Shown: positions 1-9,197 of the stretch, piece after piece
Layout of the letters: each line of letters begins with the position of its first letter
Numbering within the stretch: position 1 is the first letter of the stretch
Assembly: GCA_003003925.1 (NCBI GenBank)
Contig: PVWP01000005.1
Coordinates: 124,001 to 188,000, forward strand
Direction: 5' to 3'
DNA: 64,000 bases
DNA from: Aphanothece cf. minutissima CCALA 015
GTDB taxonomy: Bacteria > Cyanobacteriota > Cyanobacteriia > PCC-6307 > Cyanobiaceae
Notes under the pieces: model-generated
What the model was told of the DNA's origin: nothing
Databases searched by the model: none
The model's input: only the letters and a program-made list of their open reading frames with translations
Position numbers and translations under genes: made by a program

Positions 1-99
1 AGCCGATCACCCTCCGGCGCGCCGCCAACCACCCCCCGAAGGGGGTCGCCCCGGACAGGGGGGGCGCCGTAAACCGTTGGGGGTGATCTGTTCTGAACG

Positions 100-2553
100 A
101 TGGCGTCCGTCGATCCGGTGACCGGGGTGGGGTTCAACGTCGCCGAGGCCCTGCAGAAAAGCTTCCTCTTCTATGAGGCCCAGCGCTCGGGCAACCTCGA
201 CGAGGCCAGCAAGCGGATCGACTGGCGCGGCGATTCCGGCCTGCGGGACGGCCTCGACGGGGTGTACTTCGGCGGCCGCTCGGCGGCCAACCTGCAGAGC
301 GGACTGACGCTCGATCTCACCGGCGGCTACCACGATGCCGGCGACCACGTGAAATTCGGGCTGCCGCTGGCCTCCACCCTCGCCACCCTCGCCTGGGGCG
401 GCATCGAGTTCTCCGATGGCTATGCCGTCACCGGCCAGACCGATGAGCTGCTCGATGCGGTGCGCTGGGGCACCGACTACCTGCTCAAGGCCCACGGCGT
501 CGATGCGGCCGGCACCACCCTGTACTTCGTGGCCCAGGTGGGCGATGCCGGGGCCGACCACGCCCTCTGGAGTTCGCCCGAAAGCCAGACGATCGCCCGA
601 CCGGCGATGGCGGTGACGCCCAGCAAGCCCGGCTCCGATGTGGCGGCGGGCTCGGCGGCGGCACTGGCCTCAGCGTCGGTGCTGTTCCGTCAGAACGGCG
701 ATGCTGCCTACGCCGATGTGCTGCTCAACCGCGCCCGCTCCCTCTACGACTTTGCCGACCGCTACCGGGGCAGCTACGCCGATGCGATCCCGGAGGTGCG
801 CTCCTTCTACAACTCCTGGAGCGGTTACAACGACGAGCTGGCCTACGGCGCCGCCTGGCTGTCGCGGGCGGTGGGCGCGGCGGGGGGCAACGGCACGGCC
901 TACCGCGACAAGGCCCTGTCGATCTACACCGGCAGCATCGGCGGCCTCTCGCGGGGCTGGACGGGCAACTGGGACGACGCCTCCTATGCCACCGCCGTGA
1001 TCCTGGCGGAGGACACCGGCTCGGCCCGCATCCAGCAGGACGTGGAGGGCTGGCTGAACAACTGGGTGACCGGCGGCAACGGGGTGACGATCAGCGCCGG
1101 CGGCCTGCGCCACATCAGCCAGTGGGGCTCGTTGCGCTACGCCGCCAACACGGCCTTCCTGGCCGATGTCTATGCCGACAACGTGCGCGACCCCGGCGGC
1201 GCCTACGGCCGTCTTTCGCAGGGAACGGTGGATTACATCCTCGGCGCCAATCCGCGCCAGTCGAGCTACCTGGTGGGCTTCGGGGTCAACCCGCCCCGGC
1301 AACCCCACCACCGGGCGGCCTCGGGGGTGGGCTGGGACGGGTTCCGCAACGGCCAACCCAACACCCACACCCTCTACGGCGCCCTGGTGGGCGGCCCCAC
1401 CAGCGCCAACGACTTCGCCTACCAGGACCGCCGCGACGACTACGTCGCCAACGAGGTGGCCCTCGACTACAACGCCGCCCTCACCGGTGCCTTCGCCCGC
1501 AGTGTCGAACGCCGCGGCGGCTTGCCGCTCACCGATGCCCAGCTCGACGCCCTGCCGGGCATCACGGTGCGGCCGGGCGGTGGCGGAACTCCGGTGCCCC
1601 CCGCACCAACGGCCACTCCCACACCGACCCCCACACCAACGCCAACGCCAACCCCAACGCCGACCCCCACTCCCACACCACCGCCACCGATTCCCACGCC
1701 CATTCCCACCCCCGGCGCCCCGCTGCCGGCCACGCTCAACGGCATCCCGCTCACCTCCAGTCCGGATCTGGCGGTGGTGGTGGGGGGCTCGATCTGGACC
1801 GGCGGGATGACGGTGCAGCTCACCGTCAGCAATGCCGGCACGGCGGCGCTGAACGGCTGGAGCTTCAGCTTTGAGAGCCCCCACCGACCCAGCGGCACCC
1901 CCTGGGGTGTGCGGATCAGCAGCACGGCGCTGGCGGGTGGCCTGTTCCGCCATGTCGTGAGCGGCGACGCCTGGGCCAGCACGATCCAGCCCGGCCGCAG
2001 CGTCACCGTGGGCTTCAATGCCAGCCAGGGCCGGGCCCTGGGCCACAGCGGCGCCCTCACGGCGGCGGCCCTGTTCGGTGGTGCCGGCCGGCTGGCCTTC
2101 AGCGCCGCCAACCCCCGCTTCGTGACCGGCAACGCCGCTGCCAACACGCTCGCCGGCGGCCCCGGCGCCGACGTGCTCACCGGCCTGGGGGGCGCCGACA
2201 CCTTCCGGCTGTCCAACCTGGGCGACTCGCTGCTGGCCGCCCCCGACCAGATCACCGATCTGGTGATCGGCAGCGACCGCATCGATGGCCCCCGGGCCGT
2301 GTCGGCCGCCGCCCTGCGGGAACTGGGGGCGGTGGCCAGCCTCACCCCCACCGCCCTGGCCGCCGTGCTCACCCCCTCGACCTTCGCCGCCAACGGGGGC
2401 GCCACCTTCACCCTGGCCGCCGGCGGCAGCGGCGGTGGCAGCCGCACCTTCCTGGCCGTCAATGACGGGACCGCCGGCTTCCAGGCCGCCAGCGACGCCA
2501 TCGTCGAGATCACCGGCTACAGCGGTTCACTGACGGCGCTGGCAATCGTGTGA
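100..2553 (+). CDS. GH9 endoglucanase with CBM2 and RTX-type secretion tail
   Basis: Probable secreted cellulase of 817 residues that cleaves beta-1,4-glucan. Residues about 12-485 form the glycoside hydrolase family 9 (alpha/alpha)6 barrel: the DAGD motif at 79-82 carries the nucleophile-activating aspartates, PHHR at 402-405 is the family substrate-binding motif, and E452 in DDYVANE is the expected catalytic acid. A Pro-Thr linker (about 493-535) follows, then a family 2 carbohydrate-binding module (about 545-660). Next is a glycine/aspartate-rich calcium-binding segment (GNAAANTLAGGPGADVL, about 675-705). The last 100 residues resemble the tail (so-called bluetail) found on picocyanobacterial surface proteins. 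There is no N-terminal signal peptide, which together with the RTX-like tail argues for type I secretion. It stands alone and its 3' end overlaps the convergent next gene by 37 bp. Modules are clear; secretion route is inferred. Confidence 0.9.
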   Translation: MASVDPVTGVGFNVAEALQKSFLFYEAQRSGNLDEASKRIDWRGDSGLRDGLDGVYFGGRSAANLQSGLTLDLTGGYHDAGDHVKFGLPLASTLATLAWGGIEFSDGYAVTGQTDELLDAVRWGTDYLLKAHGVDAAGTTLYFVAQVGDAGADHALWSSPESQTIARPAMAVTPSKPGSDVAAGSAAALASASVLFRQNGDAAYADVLLNRARSLYDFADRYRGSYADAIPEVRSFYNSWSGYNDELAYGAAWLSRAVGAAGGNGTAYRDKALSIYTGSIGGLSRGWTGNWDDASYATAVILAEDTGSARIQQDVEGWLNNWVTGGNGVTISAGGLRHISQWGSLRYAANTAFLADVYADNVRDPGGAYGRLSQGTVDYILGANPRQSSYLVGFGVNPPRQPHHRAASGVGWDGFRNGQPNTHTLYGALVGGPTSANDFAYQDRRDDYVANEVALDYNAALTGAFARSVERRGGLPLTDAQLDALPGITVRPGGGGTPVPPAPTATPTPTPTPTPTPTPTPTPTPTPPPPIPTPIPTPGAPLPATLNGIPLTSSPDLAVVVGGSIWTGGMTVQLTVSNAGTAALNGWSFSFESPHRPSGTPWGVRISSTALAGGLFRHVVSGDAWASTIQPGRSVTVGFNASQGRALGHSGALTAAALFGGAGRLAFSAANPRFVTGNAAANTLAGGPGADVLTGLGGADTFRLSNLGDSLLAAPDQITDLVIGSDRIDGPRAVSAAALRELGAVASLTPTALAAVLTPSTFAANGGATFTLAAGGSGGGSRTFLAVNDGTAGFQAASDAIVEITGYSGSLTALAIV
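1615..1692 (+). repeat. Pro-Thr linker coding repeat
   Basis: Tandem ACN-CCN codons encode a (Thr-Pro)n linker between the GH9 catalytic domain and the CBM2 of the cellulase. Third positions vary from unit to unit, so the protein repeat is older than any recent DNA slippage. Confidence 0.85.
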
Positions 2554-3380
2554 TGGGGGCCAGGAATCACCACCGTGCCCCGGTCGCTGCGGTAGAGGCC
2601 CACGTAGACGAGCAGGCCCAGCACCACGAACACCCCCTGCGCCGCAACGGAAGCGGCCATAAGCCAGGGATAGGCATAGCCACCGGCCAGGAAGGTCGAG
2701 ATGTCCCAGAGGCCATGGGCCACCATCGCCGGCCAGAGCAGGCCCGTGTAGCGGCGGAAGACATACAGCAGGATGCCGCTCAGGGCCGCCAGCACCACCT
2801 GGATCGCCCCGATCCAGCCCATGCCCATGAACATGTTCGGGACATGGAAGAGCCCGAAGCAGACGCCGGTGGTGATCGCGGCGGTGGCTTCCGAGCGGCC
2901 CCCCTGGCGCAGGCAGCGCAGGAACAGGCCGCGGAACAGCAGCTCCTCGGCGAAGCCGACACCGACACCGGTGGCGAGGATAGCCACCAGGAGAGCCGGT
3001 GGCACCGTGCTCCATCGGATGCCCACCAGGCGCAAGGCAATCATCGCCATCCAGGCCAGCATCGACAGCTTCATCAGGCCCGTGCAGCGCAGCCGCACGG
3101 GATCCCGCCAGAGATGGTCCCAGCGGCACCAACGGCTGAAAGCCAGCAGCGCCAGGCCGCCGACGGTGAGGGGGACGACCGCCGTGGCGAAGGCATTGCC
3201 GGCCGTCTTGAACCAGTCGGTGTAAGGGATGCCGGTGCGGAACTGCAGCACTCCGGCCAGGAGGCTGTAGGCGAGCCAGAGCGCCACTCCCAGGCGGATC
3301 GTCGGGCGGAGGCGCGGGGCAAGGGCGCCCGCCGTGGCGGTGGTCTGCCGTGTGGTGGGCTGCGGTGCGGTGGGCTCCAT
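2517..3380 (-). CDS. CPBP family intramembrane metalloprotease (CAAX protease / Abi)
   Basis: Integral membrane protein of 287 residues with about seven hydrophobic helices. It has the three conserved motifs of the CPBP (CaaX protease and bacteriocin-processing, PF02517) family: EELLFR at 145-150 (glutamate pair and arginine), FGLFHVPN with H179, and HGLWD with H222 and D226. These residues build the intramembrane active site. Bacterial members process peptides, serve in bacteriocin self-immunity, or have unknown substrates; nothing nearby identifies a substrate. The start chosen (ATG at 3380) gives a short polar N-terminus before the first helix. The gene converges on the cellulase gene and shares 37 bp with it at the 3' end. 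Confidence 0.85.
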   Translation of the reverse strand: MEPTAPQPTTRQTTATAGALAPRLRPTIRLGVALWLAYSLLAGVLQFRTGIPYTDWFKTAGNAFATAVVPLTVGGLALLAFSRWCRWDHLWRDPVRLRCTGLMKLSMLAWMAMIALRLVGIRWSTVPPALLVAILATGVGVGFAEELLFRGLFLRCLRQGGRSEATAAITTGVCFGLFHVPNMFMGMGWIGAIQVVLAALSGILLYVFRRYTGLLWPAMVAHGLWDISTFLAGGYAYPWLMAASVAAQGVFVVLGLLVYVGLYRSDRGTVVIPGPHHTIASAVSEPL

Positions 3381-3500
3381 GAGGGCATGACACCTCTGGG
3401 GGCTCTGCTAGCGACACCGGAGGGGCCTGTCACCCTGATCCAGCCAGCGCTGACGCCCGCCGAAACGGTGGATACATTCAAAGCACTGCCAGCCCTGCCG

Positions 3501-4070
3501 ATGCGCCGACTCCCGATCCTTGCCGCCTCCCTGCTGGGCCTGGCCTCCGTGGTGGCGGCGGCGCCGGCGCTGGCCGATACCGTGCAGGCTCGCTGCGATG
3601 TCTTCCCCGCCGGTGAGGACAAGGCCACGTCCTCGGGGCTGTGCACCTTCTCCCAGCGGCAGGGATTCGTCAGCATCGAGCTCAAGGGCGGCCAGAGGAT
3701 CGAGCTCAAGCCCAACGAGAGCACCCCCAACGCCTACTTCGATGGGCGCGGTGAACCGGCCAGGCGGGAGATCCTGGAGGCCAACCGCGGCCAGGTGTAC
3801 CGGCTGGAGAACCAGTCGATCTTCGTGTTCTGGGATCCCGCCCCCTACGGCAAGGAAGCCAGCAGCACCACACCCACCCCGCCCGCGGCGAAACCGCCGG
3901 AAATCGTGCAGCTGATGCTGGGCATCCGCCAGGTGAAGTTCGAGGGCGCCTGCCGGGTCAACTTCAACAAGGCCGGCAAGCAGTTCAGCAAGACCTCCGC
4001 CTGCACCACGGCCCAGGTGACCCAGGCCGAGGACGCCATGCAGCGCTTCTTCCGGGAGCAGGGCCTCTGA
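3501..4070 (+). CDS. Secreted protein of unknown function
   Basis: Small exported protein of 189 residues with a classical Sec signal peptide (MRRLPILAASLLGLASVVAA, cleavage expected after ALA near residue 28). The mature part has four or more cysteines (in ARCDVFP, GLCTF, EGACRV and SACTT) that could form disulphides, and a Thr/Pro-rich stretch near residue 115. An open frame extends far upstream without stops, but the ATG at 3501 is chosen because the signal peptide begins there. The pattern of a short beta-rich domain with GQRIELKPNES-like text is familiar from unnamed cyanobacterial proteins. No function is proposed. Confidence 0.7.
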   Translation: MRRLPILAASLLGLASVVAAAPALADTVQARCDVFPAGEDKATSSGLCTFSQRQGFVSIELKGGQRIELKPNESTPNAYFDGRGEPARREILEANRGQVYRLENQSIFVFWDPAPYGKEASSTTPTPPAAKPPEIVQLMLGIRQVKFEGACRVNFNKAGKQFSKTSACTTAQVTQAEDAMQRFFREQGL

Positions 4071-4637
4071 GGGCCCTGGGAATTGGTGATCACCGGCGGC
4101 AGTCGCGCCGAGGGTGCGGCCTGGTTTCCCTCGGGAACCTTCTGCTGCTGGCCACGGCACCTTGCCACGGGAGGACCGTGGCTGATGGGCACCCCAACCT
4201 GGTGGCGCAGCGAACGTAACGGCCTCGCACGCAGCACGTATTGATCGATTCGCTGGAGCCCCCCGGTGCTGGAGGTGCTCGTCATGGAGCGGCGCGACGT
4301 TCCTGGCGGAGGGCGCTGAGGGGATGGCCTGCGACGGCGGGGCCCGCCCATCGGGATGGGGGCTTGCCGCCGGCCGACGTGCCTCCATGAAGCTGCATGG
4401 AGGCAGCGAAGATGCGGCGCCGATCAGAGGAGGAAACTCAGGTAATCACTGATGGATTCTCGTCAGTGTTCCATCCATCTCACGCCGTAATCCGCACCGC
4501 ACCGCACCGCACCGCAGGTGGTGATCTGAGTGACGCCCGGTCCCGGACCGCGATGCCGCTCAGTGGCACCTGCCCATCTGATCTCCATTCGGTTTCCCAT
4601 GGCTTGCCCATCTCCTTGGAACTGGAGGGTTGGACCC
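4071..4637. other. Intergenic region without a recognisable gene
   Basis: No frame here has the codon pattern of a real gene, and no RNA gene or terminator was recognised. It contains the pentanucleotide repeat listed separately. The promoter of the TPR gene should lie in its right part. Confidence 0.6.
4492..4516. repeat. (CCGCA)5 pentanucleotide repeat
   Basis: Five perfect tandem CCGCA units lie about 120 bp upstream of the TPR gene start. Repeats of this kind can change length by slippage; an effect on the downstream promoter is only conjecture. Confidence 0.9.
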
Positions 4638-6293
4638 ATGACCCATCGTGCCCATCCCCTCCGGACGGTGCTGCCCCTGATGGTGGGTCTGGTCCTGCAG
4701 GCTCCCGTCAGCCTGGCCCAGGTTCAGGGGCCTCCCCTGGATGACAACCTCGGCTCGCACCACTACCCCCTGTCGATCAGGAATCGCCTGGCTCAGGCCT
4801 ACTTCGACCAGGGGCTCCGTCTTTACTACGGGTTCAACCACGCTGAAGCGATCCGGGCCTTCCGCCACGCCTCCAGCCTCGATCCCCGCTGCGCCCTCTG
4901 CCACTGGGGAGAAGCGCTGGCGTTGGGACCCAACATCAACCTGGCGATGGACCGCGAGGCGGGGCTGCAGGCGTGGGCCGCTCTGCAGAAGGCGCGGGCC
5001 ACCATGGCCACAGCCTCCCCGAAGGAGCGGAACCTGATCGAGGCGCTCACCCGTCGCTACACGGCCGATCCGCCGGTGGAGAGGGGCCCCCTGGATGCGG
5101 CCTGGGCCGACGCGCTGGGGAAGCTCGTTCGTCTGTATCCGGGCGACATGGATCTGCGCACGTTGCATGCGGAGGCGCTGATGGATCTGACCCCTTGGCA
5201 GTATTGGAACAAGGACGGCTCAGCCCGTGAACACACGGCCGAGATCCTGCGTCAACTGGAGACGGTTCTGCGGATCGCACCCAACCATCCGGGGGCCAAT
5301 CACTTCTATATCCACGCCATCGAGGAAGTGCAGCCCGAACGAGCACTGCAGGCCGCCGAGCGGCTGGCCGCTCTGATGCCCGGTGCCGGGCACATCGTGC
5401 ACATGCCTGGACACATCTATGTGAGGGTTGGACGCTATCGCGATGCCATCACCGCCAACGAACATGCCATCCACGCCGATGAAACCTACATTCGGACACG
5501 GCGTCCTGCCTTCGGCGTCTACCTGGCCGGCTATTACCCCCACAATTACGACTTCTTAGCCTTCGCCGCCAGCATGATCGGCCGGCAAGAGCAGGTTCTT
5601 GCCGCCACTGAGACGCTGCGCACGCTGTCCCCGGAAGAGATGCTGCGCGCACCGGGGATGACCTTCCTGCAGCATCACCGCACCCGGCATCTGCAGATGA
5701 AGGTGCGCTTCGCTCTCTGGGAATCGATCCTGGCCGAACCGGCTCCACCGGCGGACCTCGGCCATGCCCGCGGCCTCTGGGCCTACGCCCGCGGTCGCGC
5801 CCTCATCGCCCAGGGAAACCTTGTGGAAGCACGCCGACTCCTGGAGGAGCTGCGAGCCCTGGCTGCAGACCCCGGGCTCTCGGCCCAACGGCTCGAGTTC
5901 AATACGTCGGGCACGGTGCTGGCGATCGCCAGAGACGTGCTGGCGGCCCATCTCGCGGCGGCTGGGGGGAATTTCGAATCAGCCAGGAGCCAATTCCAGA
6001 CGGCGGTGTCGCTCGAGGACGCGATGGTCTACGGAGAACCACCGGAATGGTCGATTCCCGTCCGTCAGGACTTCGGGGCCTTCCTCCTCCGGGTGGGTGA
6101 GCCCGCCGCCGCTGAGCGCGTCTTCCGTGAGGATCTGAAGCGCTTTCCGGCGAACGGATGGTCCCTGCACGGGCTGGCCGGCAGCCTCCGCAGCCAGGGA
6201 CGCCAGCGTGAAGCCGCCTCCACCAGTGCCGAGTTTCGCCGGATGTGGGAGGGCAGCGACCTTCCTTCCTTCGCCACCGCCCGGGGTGGTTGA
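4638..6293 (+). CDS. Exported TPR protein with a CxxCH motif
   Basis: A 551-residue exported protein. The start at 4638 is preceded by GGAGG at 4624-4628 and gives a signal peptide with cleavage near VSLA-Q (residue 27). Helical repeats of tetratricopeptide type follow. The segment DPRCALCHWGEALALGPNIN (CALCH at 85-89) is a hallmark of this family, which from memory often has CxxCYWG at this place; here the fifth position is His, so the sequence is a formal haem c attachment motif. A second family hallmark is HMPGHIYVRVGRY near residue 255. The protein probably acts in the periplasm or at the outer membrane as a scaffold or redox protein. It is followed on the same strand by the MacA/MacB-type transporter genes, so it could be a partner of that exporter. 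Confidence 0.8.
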   Translation: MTHRAHPLRTVLPLMVGLVLQAPVSLAQVQGPPLDDNLGSHHYPLSIRNRLAQAYFDQGLRLYYGFNHAEAIRAFRHASSLDPRCALCHWGEALALGPNINLAMDREAGLQAWAALQKARATMATASPKERNLIEALTRRYTADPPVERGPLDAAWADALGKLVRLYPGDMDLRTLHAEALMDLTPWQYWNKDGSAREHTAEILRQLETVLRIAPNHPGANHFYIHAIEEVQPERALQAAERLAALMPGAGHIVHMPGHIYVRVGRYRDAITANEHAIHADETYIRTRRPAFGVYLAGYYPHNYDFLAFAASMIGRQEQVLAATETLRTLSPEEMLRAPGMTFLQHHRTRHLQMKVRFALWESILAEPAPPADLGHARGLWAYARGRALIAQGNLVEARRLLEELRALAADPGLSAQRLEFNTSGTVLAIARDVLAAHLAAAGGNFESARSQFQTAVSLEDAMVYGEPPEWSIPVRQDFGAFLLRVGEPAAAERVFREDLKRFPANGWSLHGLAGSLRSQGRQREAASTSAEFRRMWEGSDLPSFATARGG

Positions 6294-6522
6294 GGCTGGA
6301 AACACCGGATGGCCTTGCCTTGGTGCGCACGTCCTCCCCTCCCATCGCCTTGCCGCCAGCCTCCTGACCTGCAGAGACCAGGCGGGGCAAGCCTGACGGG
6401 ACAGGCTGGGTGGAGCCGTGGTCATATCTGCTCACACCTGGGCGACGCCACGTCGCGCCCCAGACACAGGCGAAAGCCATGGTGTGGTCAGAGCCGCCCA
6501 TGCCCGCCCCAAAGCCTCCCGC

Positions 6523-7929
6523 ATGCTGCAGACCCCCCTGCGCCAGAGTCCCACCCCTCCAGCCTCGGCCAGGCCAGGAGCCGCTTCAGCGCTGTCTCCT
6601 GCGGGCACGCCATGGTCACGCTGGAAGCTGATCGCCGCCGGTTCGCTGACGCTCTGTCTGGCCGGGGGCGGTTGGCTGTCCTGGCATCAGGGACAGGTCC
6701 GTGCCCGCCAGGCCGCCCTGCTCGCCCAGACGGCGGTGGTGGAGCGCAGCAACGTGGTTCTTCAGGTGACGGCGTCCGGTTCGATCCGCCCCACGACGCC
6801 CGTGAACATCAGCCCCAAGCAACCGGGTCGCGTCACGGCCCTGTTCGTGGATCAGGGGGATCGGGTCAAGGCCGGCCAGGTGCTGGCGCGGATGGATGAC
6901 AGCAACCTGAGGGGAACGCTGCAATCGGCCCTGGGAACCCTGGCGGCGGCGGAGGCCAACCTGCAGAAGCTGCGGGCCGGCAACCGCCCCCAGGAGATCG
7001 AGGCCGCGCGACGCAATCTGCAGGCGGCGGAGGCCGATCAGATCGCCGTTCGTTCCGCCTACCTCAGCAACCAGCAGCTGTACCGATCCGGCGCGATCGC
7101 TCGGGTGAGCTTCGATGCCAGCCGCTCGGCCTTCCTGGCCAGCGAAGCCCGGGTGAGGTCCCTGAGGGCCCAGATGGATCTCGCCAGGGCCGGCAGCCGC
7201 GCGGAGGACATCACCACGGCGGCCGCCCAGGTGCTTCAGGCCAGGGGGGATCTCGCCACCATCCAGGCCCAGGTCAATGACACCGTGATCCGGGCCCCCT
7301 TTGCCGGGGTGATCAGTCAGAAATATGCGGACGTCGGCGCGTTCGTCACACCCACCACCTCCGCCAGCGCCACCAGTTCCGCCACCTCCTCATCGATCCT
7401 GGCCCTGGCCAGCGAACTGGAAGCGGTGGCCAACGTGGCGGAAGTGGACGTGGGCGCCATCCGGCCCGGCCAGCCGGTGGATCTGCAGGTGGATGCCTTC
7501 CCTCGCCAGGTGTTCCGCGGAACCGTGCGGCTGGTGGCGCCGGAAGCGGTGGTGGAGCAGAACGTGACCAGCTTCCAGGTGAGAATCGCCCTGGCAGCCG
7601 ACGCGCGCAGCCAGCTCCGCTCCGGCATGAACCTCACCGCCAACGTCCGGGTGGGCCGGCGCTCCGATGCCCTGCTGATCCCCACCCCGGCGATCGTGAG
7701 CGAGCGGGACGGCACCGGAGTGATGCGGCCCGGTGACAGCGGGGAGCCCAGCTTCCAGCCGGTGCAGGTGGGCGTCACGATCGGCAACCGCACCGAAGTG
7801 CTGCGCGGCCTGAAAGCCGGCGATCGGGTCTACGTGTCCGTGCCGGGCCGGCGTCAGCCCAACGCCCGGCCGGTGTCGGGCGCCTCGCCGTTCCAGCAGC
7901 AGCGGGGCCCGGGGAGGATGCCACGTTGA
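6523..7929 (+). CDS. MacA-like periplasmic adaptor of an ABC exporter
   Basis: Membrane fusion (HlyD/RND adaptor) protein of about 468 residues. One N-terminal transmembrane helix (about 35-53) anchors it. A lipoyl-like segment (VSPKQPGRVTALFVDQGDRVKAGQ type) precedes an alpha-helical hairpin rich in Ala and Gln, and the second half-lipoyl (DTVIRAPFAGVISQ) and beta-barrel follow. It should link the inner-membrane MacB-like transporter to an outer-membrane channel; no TolC-like gene is in the window. The frame is open back to a GTG at 6418; the ATG at 6523 is preferred because it gives a normal-length N-terminus. Its stop overlaps the TTG start of the permease, indicating coupled translation. 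Confidence 0.88.
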   Translation: MLQTPLRQSPTPPASARPGAASALSPAGTPWSRWKLIAAGSLTLCLAGGGWLSWHQGQVRARQAALLAQTAVVERSNVVLQVTASGSIRPTTPVNISPKQPGRVTALFVDQGDRVKAGQVLARMDDSNLRGTLQSALGTLAAAEANLQKLRAGNRPQEIEAARRNLQAAEADQIAVRSAYLSNQQLYRSGAIARVSFDASRSAFLASEARVRSLRAQMDLARAGSRAEDITTAAAQVLQARGDLATIQAQVNDTVIRAPFAGVISQKYADVGAFVTPTTSASATSSATSSSILALASELEAVANVAEVDVGAIRPGQPVDLQVDAFPRQVFRGTVRLVAPEAVVEQNVTSFQVRIALAADARSQLRSGMNLTANVRVGRRSDALLIPTPAIVSERDGTGVMRPGDSGEPSFQPVQVGVTIGNRTEVLRGLKAGDRVYVSVPGRRQPNARPVSGASPFQQQRGPGRMPR

Positions 7930-9194
7930 CGGGGCGTCGCCGGGGTGAGCGGGGTGGTGGCGAGCTGGTCGAAACGATCGCGCTCGCCTGGTCGTCGCTG
8001 CTGGCCAACCGGATGCGCTCCGCCCTGACGATGCTGGGCGTGATCATCGGCATCGGCGCCGTGATCAGCATGGTGACGATCGGGCGCGGCGCCCAGCTCC
8101 AGACGGAGAGCCAGTTGAAATCGCTGGGTTCGAACCTGCTCTTCGTGCAGAGCGGCGTGGCACCCGGCGGCGGCCCCGCCTCACGGGGAGCGGGCTCGGC
8201 CACCACCCTCACCTGGGAGGATGCCCAGGCGATCGCCGCGTCCATCCCCGCCGTGGCGGACGTGGCACCGAATCTGAGCCAACGTACCCAGGTGGTGCTG
8301 GCCGATCGCAACACCAACACCACGGTGGTGGGCAGCACCCCGGCCTTCGTGGCGGTGCGCGACTTTCTGCCCCTGAGCGGCCGGTTTTTCAACCAGGCCG
8401 AACTCAACCAGGCCGCCAGGGTGGCCGTGCTGGGACAGACCGTCGTCGACAGCCTCGGGTTGACGGACCGCAGCGCCCTGGACCGCACGATCCGCATCCG
8501 CGGCGAGACCTTCACCGTCATCGGCACCCTGGAGTTCAAGGGCAGCACGGGTTTCCGCGACCAGGACGATCAGGTGCTGATTCCGCTCACCACGATGGCC
8601 GCAAGGATCGTGGGGATGAACACCACAGCCGGCGTGTCGGTGGAGAGCATCGCGGTTTCGGCGCGGTCCGCCGAGGCCATGGAGGCAGGGGAGTATCAGA
8701 TCACCAACCTGCTGCGGTTACGCCACAGGATCGTGCCGCCCCGAGAGGACGACTTCCTGATTCGCAACCAGGCCGATCTGGTCAACGCCTCCAACGCCGT
8801 CGCCAATGTGTTCACGGCGCTGCTGGGCGGATCCGCCGCCATTTCCCTCTTGGTGGGGGGAATCGGCATCATGAACATCATGCTGGTGTCCGTCACAGAG
8901 CGAACGCGTGAGATCGGCATCCGGCGCGCCATCGGGGCCCGTTGCAGTGACATCCTGCGCCAGTTTCTGATCGAATCAACGGTGCTGTCCCTGGCGGGCG
9001 GCATCCTGGGGGTTCTGCTTGGTGTGCTGGCGTCGATGGCCATCAATTCAGTCTTTGGCTGGAGCGCAGGGATCGCCCTGGATGCGGTGGGTTGCTCGCT
9101 GATCTTCTGCCTGGTGATCGGTGTGTTCTTCGGCGCCTATCCGGCCAGCAAGGCCGCCCAGCTGGATCCGATGACGGCACTTCGGAGCGATTGA
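7926..9194 (+). CDS. MacB-type ABC transporter permease
   Basis: Permease of 422 residues with the MacB/FtsX layout: one N-terminal transmembrane helix (LTMLGVIIGIGAVISMV), a large periplasmic MacB-PCD domain of about 240 residues, then three C-terminal helices with the typical LLGGSAAISLLVGGIGIMNIMLVSV stretch and TREIGIRRAIGA coupling motif. It starts at a TTG that overlaps the adaptor stop codon and ends 3 bp before the ATPase gene. In E. coli MacB the ATPase and permease are fused; here they are separate proteins. The substrate is unknown; relatives move antibiotics, peptides or lipoproteins from the periplasm outward. Confidence 0.9.
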   Translation: MTGRRRGERGGGELVETIALAWSSLLANRMRSALTMLGVIIGIGAVISMVTIGRGAQLQTESQLKSLGSNLLFVQSGVAPGGGPASRGAGSATTLTWEDAQAIAASIPAVADVAPNLSQRTQVVLADRNTNTTVVGSTPAFVAVRDFLPLSGRFFNQAELNQAARVAVLGQTVVDSLGLTDRSALDRTIRIRGETFTVIGTLEFKGSTGFRDQDDQVLIPLTTMAARIVGMNTTAGVSVESIAVSARSAEAMEAGEYQITNLLRLRHRIVPPREDDFLIRNQADLVNASNAVANVFTALLGGSAAISLLVGGIGIMNIMLVSVTERTREIGIRRAIGARCSDILRQFLIESTVLSLAGGILGVLLGVLASMAINSVFGWSAGIALDAVGCSLIFCLVIGVFFGAYPASKAAQLDPMTALRSD

Positions 9195-9197
9195 ACC

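Noticed and set aside
1615..1692. Tandem repeat in the cellulase considered as a CRISPR-like array
   Set aside because: Units are six bases and encode Thr-Pro; there are no spacers and no cas genes.
1467..2513. Minus-strand frame opposite the cellulase linker with GVGVGVG repeats
   Set aside because: It is the mirror of the Thr-Pro codons, not a glycine-rich protein.
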